Source: Certhia americana
Lineage: Eukaryota > Chordata > Aves > Passeriformes > Certhiidae
Assembly (NCBI GenBank): GCA_018697195.1
Contig: JAGMWU010000051.1
Span: 186,001 to 250,000 of the forward strand
DNA: 64,000 bases
Direction of reading: 5' to 3'
In this document: positions 11,334-21,240 of the stretch, one piece after another
Position numbering within the stretch: the stretch's first letter is position 1
Layout: every line of letters starts with the position of its first letter
The notes under the pieces: generated by a model
What the model saw: only the letters and a program-made list of their open reading frames with translations
Database searches by the model: none
What the model was told of the DNA's origin: nothing
Translations under genes and position numbers: made by a program

Positions 11334-11338
11334 CTTAC
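11334..11338. repeat. Target-site duplication, right copy (CTTAC)
   Basis: Exact match to 10678-10682, abutting the LTR terminus CCAGGACA and running into an (AC)n tract to about 11352. Confidence 0.85.
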
Positions 11339-13430
11339 ACACACACACACACTTCAAGGACAGTAATTTTTCCACCTGTCACCTTGGAAATAACCAGGTC
11401 ATGCAGCTGGGGACTGCTGCAAAGACTTCCAGGGAAGATAACTGTATTTCCCACTGGCAGTTTGTGCTGCATGTTAGGAGCTGGTGTGGGGACTAAAACA
11501 GGTGATTACCAAGGCCCAGAACTCGCAGTCTGCACGATACCCTGGGGATTATTTCTGGCTAGCTCCAGTCTGGGCTGCAGAACTGACTGCTCATTTGTGA
11601 GTGGAGTGCCTAAGTCCTGCCCTTGGAGCATATCTAATGGTTTAGATGCACCTGAATGGATCAAGTTTGCACATTCTGGAGTGTGAAACAAAGTGTGGCA
11701 AGTGGAGCAACCAGGTGATTCAGTCTGAAAACATGAAGGTAAATGCATCTTTAGAAAAAGAAAGTAAGCTTTTATCCTTAGGAAGTTACAAAGGGATTAA
11801 TTTCTTAATCTCAGCATTCCTAGGGATTTAAAAACATAAAGGGGCTAAACCCACTGTTCTTGTCTAGCTGTGTTTGAACACAAAGATAAGAGTCTTTCTT
11901 ACTAAAAAAGCTACTTATTTCAAGTTCCATCTAGCTTAAAGAATGCTGTTATGTTCATCTGTAGCTTCACCTGGCATGGTGCCTTTACATAAATTACATT
12001 AATAATATAAATGAGCAGCCAACTCCAGTTGATGTGGAATTGGTTTTCACTATGAGAAAGTCTGTTCCCCCCAAACTTAGACTGGTTTATAAATAAACTA
12101 ATTTCATTCCACTGAGTAAAATTATCTCAACCAAAATTTTAGGTAAGGTTTTACTGCAGGGACTGATCAGTGATGAATAATAAATAGATTGAATAAAAAA
12201 GCTGATGAACAACCTCCAATGCAAAACCTGCAGAACATCAGGCAATGTTTTTGAAAGTATCATGGTGTAACTGTGACCCCTTTGAAGTAACACTTCTGTT
12301 GGTTTGAATGACATCAGATTTAGGCTAACAAATAGCTTACTGGCAAGTATTAACGTATTTCTCTGTGGGAAAAAAAGGAGTACAAATAGTAAATGATACC
12401 TGCCAGTAACGCTAGAAATTTGTTATCTGTGTAAGATATGTTAATAATTATTAATGTTATGTTAATAGTGATTAAAATAGAAAATTAATAATCTTCATGT
12501 GTGGTTTTAAATGCCAGGTAACATGACTGAATTGTGCTACATGTAGAACCCTGCTAAACCCAGTTCAGTATTAACCCAGTCTAAACTTCAAATGGTCTCC
12601 ACACTCATTTTTTAAGTCCCACAAAGCTGTGGGGCTACTGTTGTATCAACTGCATAAATGAGAAAGCTAAGGTATCCTATTGCTGGAGAGTTTCTGGATT
12701 TTGATATCTTTAGGAGATTTCATCCCATTGGCGGGTGGCAAACATTAAATTTTAGTTGCTTTATGTGGACAGGGCTACATTCATGAGCGAAGCCTCCCTT
12801 GCCGTTGTCTACTTTATCTGCTTTACGTGATATATTTTTGTAAATACCACATATATATATTCACAAATATTATTGTCTGTTCTGAACTGGAGGAGAATAT
12901 TAAAGTAAGCAGAAGTCATATTTATGTGCATTTTAAAGCATTATAATGCAGGGATATTGTAAGCCTTACTATGGATAGGAATCCAGTTAATTCACTTATG
13001 AAAGGAATGAACAATATCTGCATTTGATCTAAAGTTAAAATTAAAATTGCACTTGGGTAATTAAATCTTCCTGACTTCAAAGCTAAGCATACTGCTGAAT
13101 CAAGGCTGAGCAGGGCTGAATATGATGCTTTAGGTACTCTGTAATAGTCTTGAATCATTTAGTTGTGAGAACTAAACTTGTAAAGCATAACATGCACAAA
13201 CACACCCCTATAAATAATATTAATAATGAAATAGTTAAAAAGTCTTAACCTACCTGGTTTTACTGAGGTCTTTTTTGAGGTAATAAATCAGATTGATTCT
13301 GGATCACAGAATTCCAGGAAGGTATGCTGAGGATTAATCCATGTGATGATTTTAACAATGTCTTGTGTTTTAAATGTAATGAAGAAACCTGTCGAATTCC
13401 TGCTAACAATTTTTTTTTGTGATGTACCAG

Positions 13431-13568
13431 ATATTGACGAATGTGAGACTGGTACTCATAACTGCCCCCCCGATTTTATCTGTCAGAATACTCCAGGATC
13501 TTTCCGTTGCCGACCCAAACTACAGTGCATGAGTGGGTTTATACAAGATGCACTAGGCAACTGTATTG
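13431..13568 (+). CDS. FBLN1: FBLN1 exon: calcium-binding EGF module 3 (138 nt)
   Basis: Acceptor gatgtaccag, donor GTATTG|gtaagg, phase 1-1. It encodes [37 protein letters not shown] and DALGNCI, six cysteines in the cbEGF pattern with C-x-N-x4-F-x-C. It has the same length and phases as EGF2, consistent with tandem exon duplication in the family's history. Confidence 0.96.
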
Positions 13569-14960
13569 GTAAGGCATGTTCTTATCTTGGGGAATACTCA
13601 AGTGTTGCCTGGGAAAAAAGTTGTAGTTTCTCTGGGTGGGTTCTGAGCTGCCCATCTGTGTAAGCATTGCTCAGGTAAGAGTGACAGATGAAAGCCATTT
13701 AAATAAAAGACTTAAATATTAGATCACTGTTTCTAATGAGATTTCATTACCTAAGGTGGTTAGCTGCTTAAGTCTTTTGGTGTTTTATGTGAAACAAAAT
13801 TTGTAAATAAATTGTCGTATATTTTATCTAACTCTAGCCAAACAGTTTCAGCCAAAGCTTTGTGTAGAAAGCTGTAATTATGACATCCTCTGCAACACCC
13901 TTTGATATTAGTCTGCCTGGTTTTACAGGCATGTAGGTCTTTCCAGACTTGTCCCATGTTACAGCTCATCAAGAATTTACTGTGCATGAGAAGCGTGGGA
14001 CAGTTGCAACATACTGCAGAGAGGAGTTTTACTTTAAAGACTGATGACAATCTTGTCAGGCCAATGCCAGACTCCCCAAAACCAGAATTATAACCTTCAT
14101 ATAAATGCATTAAAATTACTGGTTTCCAGCAGACTCTGTATGGATTTGTCTAATGTGACCTACAAATCTATCAGTTATTCCCTTGAGTATTATTTTCAAG
14201 TCTCAACTCAACTTCTAATTTCCCCACTGGTGTTGCAAGTCTTGGACTTGCGGAACTGGCCGAGCAGCAGCAGCTGCCAAGTTGCACTCATTATCAGCTC
14301 CTTGTTCTCCTGTACTGTTGAAATCTGACACTGGAAACAGACTGAAAACAAAACTGCAGCCTTTAAAATGAGGGGGGCCAGTGCCTGTGCACAGCAAGCC
14401 CTTTGAAGGCACATGCCTGTCACAGGTAGTGCCAGGTCTGTGGCAGCTTTTGATGAACTTGCTGTCATGGACATCAGTAAAGCCACATCAATTTGCAGCA
14501 GCAATAGTTACAGCCCATAAAGTGCATTTGCTCAAAATATTTAGGCAGTTTCACAGCCTATTGTTATGCACTGGGAATCAGATGCTGCTCTGTGTGGAGT
14601 TTAGGGGATTTTGTTGTTGGATTTGTGACTCTGATCATCATGTAGATGCTAAGAGCTTGACCAGAACACACAGACTGAAGCAGAAGTGGTTAAGCTGGTG
14701 AACTGAATTGTTGATTAGCTCTTTGTAGTTTAGGAGAGACTTTTAAAAGCACAAGTTCTATACCAAATTTCCAGTGTGGTCTATGGCTTTTATACCTCTC
14801 CAGTCTACGCTGCGAAAGCACTGTATCAGCAAAGCTAAGTGTCATGAATAGTTGTCTTCTCCCACAGGCAGAACTTTTCTCTGAAGGGTTACATAATGAG
14901 AGCATCTTACCTTAAACCTCTTGGGTCTGGGAAGAGTTACACTGACTTGTACTCTTGTAG
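13569..14960 (+). other. FBLN1: FBLN1 intron
   Basis: 1392 bp, GT-AG. No clear mobile element or exon seen. Confidence 0.75.
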
Positions 14961-15104
14961 ATATCAATGAGTGCCTGAGTACCAACATGCCATGCCCAGC
15001 TGGGCAGATCTGCATTAACACTGATGGATCCTTTACCTGCCAGCGAATCTCCCCCAGCTGTGGCCGAGGTTACCATCTCAATGAAGATGGGACAAGATGC
15101 GTAG
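14961..15104 (+). CDS. FBLN1: FBLN1 exon: calcium-binding EGF module 4 (144 nt)
   Basis: Acceptor actcttgtag, donor GCGTAG|gtgagt, phase 1-1. It encodes [40 protein letters not shown] and EDGTRCV, six cysteines. The [10 protein letters not shown] segment keeps the consensus for beta-hydroxylated Asn and calcium binding. It is the longest EGF exon of the array. Confidence 0.96.
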
Positions 15105-15921
15105 GTGAGTGGCAACTGGGAAGAAAAAGCAGTTCTAAGAAAGTAACTCACATATATGATTTATGTTTACCATTTTCTTGCACTTTGCTCAGGTTTTTGT
15201 CATTCCCACAGTCAATTCTTGATCCTGTTCTTTCCCTTGTGGCAATCCCAGCAAGTGAAGAATGATGCACATCTACCCTCTGTCCTTCATATAACTCATG
15301 AAACCCTATATTTTGAGAAGAGGAGTAATGATTATCAGCCCCCATAAATAGCATTGGCTGTGACTGCATCAATGGAACAATGCTATGTGCTCCCAAATCT
15401 CCTTAGTACAGAGAGACAACACAAGGTCAACTTAATGCCCAACAGAAGCCATTCAAGTAACACTGAAAGATATAGATGCTTTTGGCTGGCTTTTAACTGA
15501 GGTGGTTTTTGCAAAGAGAGGCATTTTTGTATGTGTTTTCAATTTCTGTGAGCGGCTTATCAAAGCACTAGTGATGACTCTGGATCTCAGACATCTTAGG
15601 CTAGATGAAGATCTGATCCACATCTATTGAGTATGCATAGTAGAACAATTTTACACCTGAATTCCTCCACAGATGGCCTGATTACTTCATTGCTTTCCTC
15701 CCAAGTCCATGAACTTTAAGGACACATTAGAGCTAGCCTGCTTTGGTACAAATAGTTTGGATTTGTGACTCTGATCTTGTAAAATCTGAGAGCATGATAA
15801 CACCTTGTTTTCTGTTTCAAAACGCTTTATAGCCACCAGGGGACATAAAAATATGTTAATATGTTGCTCTTCTCTCAACTTGCATAGTCAAAAGCATACT
15901 TCAAATCACTTTTCGTTTCAG
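15105..15921 (+). other. FBLN1: FBLN1 intron
   Basis: 817 bp, GT-AG. Nothing recognisable besides the splice sites. Confidence 0.75.
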
Positions 15922-16050
15922 ATGTGGATGAGTGCTCATCGTCTAACCAGCCCTGTGGAGAAGGACACGTTTGTATCAATGCCCCAGGCAATTACCGCTG
16001 TGAGTGCAAAGCTGGCTATACTTTTGATGTCATCAGTAGGACATGTATTG
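15922..16050 (+). CDS. FBLN1: FBLN1 exon: calcium-binding EGF module 5 (129 nt)
   Basis: Acceptor cgtttcag, donor GTATTG|gtaagt, phase 1-1. It encodes [35 protein letters not shown] and ISRTCI. This is the first module in the window with the full C-x-N-x4-Y-x-C-x-C hydroxylation/calcium consensus. By family knowledge, the EGF5-9 region carries binding sites for fibronectin and other matrix partners. Confidence 0.96.
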
Positions 16051-16549
16051 GTAAGTGGCACCATCAACCTAAATATGTGCAGCAATGGCACTTACAAAAT
16101 GATCCTGTGTAAAGAATGTTACTGTTCTCTGCATACCGTCTGTCATCAGAATGTAAAAGTGACTCCTATATTGTTTGGCTGACTCTAAAACCATACTAAA
16201 AGAACTGCTGATACTTCAAAGGAAGCTGTATTAGTATTGTCAACATGTTATCTGCTATCCTGTTAAAAGGTAAGGTTGCGAGAGTGTGTGTAATTGTTTT
16301 CTGTGATATTTTTATAAGCACTTACAGCAAAAGATTCCTTTGGAAGATCAAAGCAACTTTCTTCTGTATAGATCTAACCCAATTATACTCTGGGGTGCTT
16401 CTAAATGAGTGTTTCGAGGACTTCTCTCTTCAGTATGAAATTCCAATCTGGGAAATAACAATCAAACTTTTATAACCACATGCTTGTCCAGACTGGTACC
16501 GCAGTGAGCCAGCCAACCCAGAGACTTCTCTGTGTGTTCCCCATTGCAG
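16051..16549 (+). other. FBLN1: FBLN1 intron
   Basis: 499 bp, GT-AG. No repeat or extra exon recognised. Confidence 0.75.
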
Positions 16550-16675
16550 ATATCAATGAATGCAGACGCTACCCAGGCCGCCTCTGTGCTCACAAGTGTG
16601 AGAACACTCCTGGCTCCTATTACTGCACTTGTACCATGGGCTTCAAACTGTCAGCTGATGGTAGATCCTGTGAAG
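16550..16675 (+). CDS. FBLN1: FBLN1 exon: calcium-binding EGF module 6 (126 nt)
   Basis: Acceptor cccattgcag, donor TGTGAAG|gtacgg, phase 1-1. It encodes [34 protein letters not shown] and ADGRSCE: six cysteines. The C2-C3 spacing is short (C-A-H-K-C), as in the corresponding fibulin-1 module. Calcium ligands DIN-E and N/Y of [10 protein letters not shown] are present. Confidence 0.96.
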
Positions 16676-17520
16676 GTACGGCTGTCAGCGCTTTGGTTAT
16701 GGAGTGTGAGAAACAGCTCATTGCTCTTTTAGCTGCTTTTTATTTTAGCTTACAAGACTGCACTGGAATGGCATGAGAAATCGTTACAGTGCAGTCTCTT
16801 TGATTACATGAATGCTGTCGTGCTTAGTCAAGGCCACTATAGCCCACATGCTTGAATATATCATCCTTAGACTGGATCATTTGATAGGACAAGATGACAC
16901 AGCCTCATGCTGTGCCAGCGAAGGTTCAGGTTGGACATCAGGAAGAATTTCTTTCCTGGAAAGGTGGTCAGGCAATTGGAACGGGCTGCCCAGGGAAGTG
17001 GTGGCATCCCTCACTTGAAGGTGTCCAAGGAATGCCTGGATGTGGCACTTAGTGCTCTGGGCTGGGTGACATGGTGGGGCTTGGTCACAGGTTGGACTCA
17101 ATGGTCTTGGAGGTATTTTCCAACCTAAACGGTTCTGTGATTCTGTGATGGAGAGGTGTATGGGTTTGCATTTGCTGCACTTTGAAGGGTGATTCAACTC
17201 AGTCGGGTTCAAAACCTTCAAAACCAGCCTTGCTGATATCCAGACACAAAAATGTAAGTGTTGGCCTAAAGATTCCCTCCCAGTCTCACATCTTGAAGTA
17301 CAGTAGGAAATTATAGCACAGTGCAAATGAACCTGTACTGTCAGACCCTGTTAAGAGTAACACACTCAGAGCCCCCTATTTCCAGGTTACTCAGTGACAT
17401 GTGCCATCCTTTTTTTTATTAAAAAAATAATTACCTTCCAAACTTTTGTCTTTTTGCTGTATTAGGAGTGACAAATATTGCAAGTAATTTGGGGTTCAGG
17501 TGTATGACTTTGCATTTCAG
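16676..17520 (+). other. FBLN1: FBLN1 intron
   Basis: 845 bp, GT-AG. About 240 bp is a CR1 3' fragment on the sense strand (16915-17150). The rest is unremarkable. Confidence 0.8.
16915..17150 (+). mobile_element. CR1 LINE 3' fragment
   Basis: Contains AGGTTGGACATCAGGAAGAA, GGGCTGCCCAGGGAAGTGG, GGTTGGACTCAATGGTCTTGG and the terminal GGTTCTGTGATTCTGTGA. This is a 5'-truncated avian CR1 with the complete 3' end. An antisense open frame over 16877-17326 is a by-product of it. Confidence 0.92.
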
Positions 17521-17640
17521 ATCTGAATGAGTGTGAGAGCAACCCCTGCAGTCAAGAGTGTGCCAATGTGTACGGCTCCTACCAGTGCTATTGCCGCCGC
17601 GGCTTCCAGCTCAGTGACATCGATGGCATCTCATGTGAAG
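17521..17640 (+). CDS. FBLN1: FBLN1 exon: calcium-binding EGF module 7 (120 nt)
   Basis: Acceptor gcatttcag, donor TGTGAAG|gtgagc, phase 1-1. It encodes [20 protein letters not shown], then [11 protein letters not shown] and DIDGISCE. The start is D-L-N-E-C, where sister modules have Ile or Val. It is the shortest EGF exon of the array (compact C1-C3), a known trait of this module. Confidence 0.96.
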
Positions 17641-18446
17641 GTGAGCTCTGTGGTACTGCAGGGGGGGGCATTTCTAATCCTTGATGTGACAAACACGAGC
17701 ATTTCCATGTAATTTTTTCATTTTAACATTGAGTCCCTTCAGAGTTTTCTCGTAAACTGTGTTTAATGAAGGTCCCCCACCCATGTCCTTTTCTGGAAGC
17801 ATCTCTTTGCATGTGTGGTGTCATTTTTGCTGTTTGCGCTGAACCGTAGCTTGGCACACTTTTGTAACTTGACAGTTTGTCTTTTTCCTGAGGAACTACC
17901 AGAATTTCTAACTTTCAGCAAGTGGAGATATGAGCATATTTATATGTTACATATGTAAAATATATTACTAGGTGGTATTTTATATGTCCTCTTTTTGTGG
18001 CTGGTTCTAAGCTCGTGTGTTCTCAAATACAAGGAGGATCTGGGTGTGACCTTGTCAACAAGATCCTGAACTTGGACTTAGGTTTCCAAGACTTACTAAA
18101 TAGTGAGGTCTTGGGCAGAAGACCTAATTTTGTACAAACAAAGATAAAACTATTCCTCTCCCTCCCTTTCATAAAGCACTACAATATATGTCACTGTAAA
18201 GTGCTTACTCCCGTCCGTTACTTTGTCTCTTAGGCTCTCACATAGCTTTAAATTTTCTTCAGAGTTCCATTTATCCGTGAAAATCTTTTCTATTTAGATG
18301 TTGTTGGCTAGAGCCACACCCATCTGGTGATCTTCTTCATTGCCCAGAAATCAGAGTCATCAAATTGTGTTTGAAGCTCACAGCAGGAGTGCACTGGGTT
18401 GAATGTCATGATCACATAGTAAATTAGTGGCGTTTTTTTCTTGCAG
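17641..18446 (+). other. FBLN1: FBLN1 intron
   Basis: 806 bp, GT-AG. Nothing recognised. Confidence 0.75.
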
Positions 18447-18578
18447 ATATTGATGAATGTGCTTTGCCCACTGGAGGACATATCTGTTCCTTTCGATGCA
18501 TTAACATTCCTGGGAGCTTTCAATGTACTTGTCCCTCCACTGGATACAGGCTGGCACCCAATGCACGCAACTGCCAAG
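18447..18578 (+). CDS. FBLN1: FBLN1 exon: calcium-binding EGF module 8 (132 nt)
   Basis: Acceptor tttcttgcag, donor CTGCCAAG|gtgggt, phase 1-1. It encodes [34 protein letters not shown] and PNARNCQ, six cysteines with the [12 protein letters not shown] consensus. Strongly fibulin-like; the same residues recur in the penultimate cbEGF of related fibulins. Confidence 0.97.
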
Positions 18579-19130
18579 GTGGGTTCAATAAATGCAGGGA
18601 GGCCTCACTGGATTGTAGGATTCTGACAAGTTCTAGCAGTTTTTGTAATTAAAGAAATGCCTTTTCTATGACATTATAGGCAACACAGTGCACATCAGCT
18701 AGACACCTGAAAAAAATCAGTCTTTTGTAATAAAGATACAGGAAATTTCAGTTACAAACTAATTCAATAGAGACTACTTTCTAAAACATTATTAAATAAG
18801 TACAAAAAATTCCTACAATGAAGATTCCAATGGTTAAATGCTATGAGTTAGATTAGCAATTAAAAGGAAATGCCCTGCTGTAAAGATGTCAGCAAATATA
18901 TAAGTCTTGTCCACTTAGTGGCACTGCTGCTCTTCCTTTTCTTCTTCTTGCTGGTTGGTTGGGTTAGTGTTCTTCTTTTTTTTGTTCTTCTGCCCTCCCC
19001 TTGCAATCCTGTAGTGATGTTTAATTGCACCCCACGTTCTATAGTATCTAACAGGATACTGTCACTGTCTGGCACCTGCAAGGAGAGGAAAAGCACGTGT
19101 TTATCCCACACCTCTGTTTCCATTTGGCAG
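18579..19130 (+). other. FBLN1: FBLN1 intron
   Basis: 552 bp, GT-AG. It has a pyrimidine-rich stretch at about 18925-19000; no exon or mobile element was recognised. Confidence 0.75.
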
Positions 19131-19254
19131 ATATCGATGAGTGTGTTGCAGAAAGCCACAACTGCTCTTTCAATGAGACCTGCTTCAACATCCAGGGCGG
19201 CTTTCGCTGCCTGTCTTTGGAGTGTCCTGAGAACTACCGCAAGGCAGGAGACAC
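19131..19254 (+). CDS. FBLN1: FBLN1 exon: EGF module 9, last exon common to all isoforms (124 nt)
   Basis: Acceptor catttggcag, donor GGAGACAC|gtaagt. It enters in phase 1 but leaves in phase 2, unlike every EGF exon before it. It encodes [27 protein letters not shown] and [14 protein letters not shown]. Only five of six EGF cysteines are here; the sixth comes from whichever alternative exon follows (C at 27248 or D at 32299). NCS and NET are possible N-glycosylation sequons. Reading through the donor gives ACG then TAA, a stop one residue later, which would yield a fibulin-1A-type end. Confidence 0.96.
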
Positions 19255-19702
19255 GTAAGTACCTTTCTTCTTCAAGGCCAAACAGGTTTTTGGCATGGGT
19301 TCCTTAGTTAATGTCATGCCACTGCTGACTGAACACAGAGCAGTTTCTAGCAAGTATATATTGTGTTGGCAGGCCTACCCTACATTTTGCACACACAGGT
19401 CTGGTTTCTTTCTCATGCTCTTCTTTCTAAGAAAAAGATAATTCCTTAAAAAATGCCATGTGTCAGTGGTTTGCACCATAAGGATCCCCAGAGCCATAAG
19501 AAGATACTCTCTGTCTGGCTCCCTTGCAGGCAGACTGATAGGAGGGCTACATTCAGCTTTGAAATCCTTGGCTTTTGTTTCAGAATCACACATAGTCTTT
19601 CCTTACTTTCACACTTCAGCTGAAGGGTTCCCTCTCTGAATTCTCACCAGTATTGTTGCAAAGCATTGCAAGATTGTCTTATTTTCTGGTACCATTTAAT
19701 TG

Positions 19703-19953
19703 AACCACAGAATATCAAGGGGTTAGAATGGACCTTAAAATCATCTAGTCCCAACCCTCTCTGCCATGTGCAGGGACATGTCCCACTAGACCGGTTTACT
19801 CGAGGCCATATCCAACCTGGTCTTGAGCACTGTCAGGGCTGGGGCATCCACCTCACTGGCCAACCTGTCCCAGTGTCTCACCACCCTCACAATAAAAACA
19901 CTTCTTCCTAACATCTTACATAAATCTCCCTTCTTTCAACTTGTATCCAATTT
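19703..19953 (-). mobile_element. CR1 LINE 3' fragment, minus orientation
   Basis: Reads in reverse as CR1: AACCACAGAATATCAAGGGG, ATCATCTAGTCCCAACCC, GGGGCATCCACCTCACTGGC and ACTTCTTCCTAACATC are complements of the avian CR1 3' region. It contributes a sense-strand AATAAA at 19891-19896. Confidence 0.88.
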
Positions 19954-21220
19954 TCACCTGTATTAGAAAACCTGGGAATCCTAGCAAGGTTGGTATGTTA
20001 GCTGCAGCTCATAATTGTGTCTCTAACCTAGCTCAGAGATAGTCTGTGCATTCTGGTGTAGAAAATAGGAGACAGCTCTGCATGGAGGGGTAGCTGGCAG
20101 CTCTTTTTTACCAATCAAATAGTGCCAGCAGAGAGGAGAAGTTGTTGCAAACTCTCAATTGTGTAGCTGGAGTTTATGGCTGGTGAAGGTGATGTTTTGC
20201 CTCCTGCCCTGTGGTTTTCTGGCCACCCTCCAGTAATTCTTCCCAAGGCTGCTTCATGGTCCCCCCCAGTGTGCCCTGTACTCAGGTAAGTGTGTGCTCC
20301 ACCAGCCAGGGAGGAAAGCTGGCAAATCACATTTGTGATCAGCCCACTTTTGCTTTTCCCAGTCAGTGTTGGTATGGCCACCATCTGTTAGACAGACCTG
20401 AGTATCCTGAGCCTCCTCTCTAGAACGAAGTCAACACTGATCTTCATCTCAGGGGTTTTGTGGGGATTAGTTAGTTTGCATTTAAGCTTTAGTCTTTGAA
20501 ATGTCATATAAGTGGCACAGCAGATGCATTTGATCAGAATGCTGGAGAGGAAGTTCATGGTGCAAAACCCAGCTATTTATAAAATATGCTTGTGTTCTGG
20601 GAAGGGTAATAGGAATTAAATTTTAAATTATATTTATCACATCAGTGACCAAGCAGTGCCTCATGATGCAGATGTTCTCTTTATTTGTAAGACTGTGGGT
20701 TCATTGGTATCCTGATTTTTTTAAAAAACTGCATTGTGCAATGGGCCACTAGGCAGAATTAGCATATTTCTACTCTTACGGACATTCCTGCATTGTAGAG
20801 TTCAATTTATAAAATACATGTTGTACACATGTTCCATTTCATTTTCTGTCTTGTCTGTATTTGACTTCATTGGCTATTTGAGCTATGTAGGATCTTCTGG
20901 GACAGCAGTAGCGTGTCTGAATTGTTTTTCTGTGTCTAGGTTGTTGGGCTCTGTAATGGCTTTCTCTGCCTAACTCAGGCCTACTCATAGGGCGAGATCC
21001 TTCTGATGTGCCCAGGCTATAATTAGGCTGAGTCAGACACAAATCCTGCAGCTGCTCAGTGAAATTCTAATTACCCTAATTCCTTGAGTTATTATCTCGT
21101 TGGATTTATTAGGTTTTCCCCCTCTCAACAGCTGCAGGTAGTTACTGAATGCACTGTTGAAATCATGTTTGCATAAAGGGGAGAGCAGGTGAGTTCACTG
21201 CTGTCAGCGACGAAGTTCCG

Positions 21221-21240
21221 CGGGTTCCGCAGGGAACCCG
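21221..21240. other. Perfect 8-bp stem, 4-base loop hairpin in a small G+C-rich patch
   Basis: CGGGTTCC, loop GCAG, GGAACCCG. It lies in an otherwise A+T-rich intron and in a short CpG-containing patch (about 21205-21240). It is not a tRNA arm in context, because no acceptor or anticodon arms flank it. Function unknown. Confidence 0.6.

Larger units (their letters stand above)
10577..13430 (+). other. FBLN1: FBLN1 intron
   Basis: 2854 bp, GT-AG. Holds the solo LTR 10683-11333, whose right target-site duplication runs into a short (AC)n tract (about 11336-11352). 11360-13430 is A+T-rich with nothing recognised. Confidence 0.8.

Noticed and set aside
16877..17326. 149-codon antisense open frame
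   Set aside because: It is the reverse strand of a CR1 3' end.
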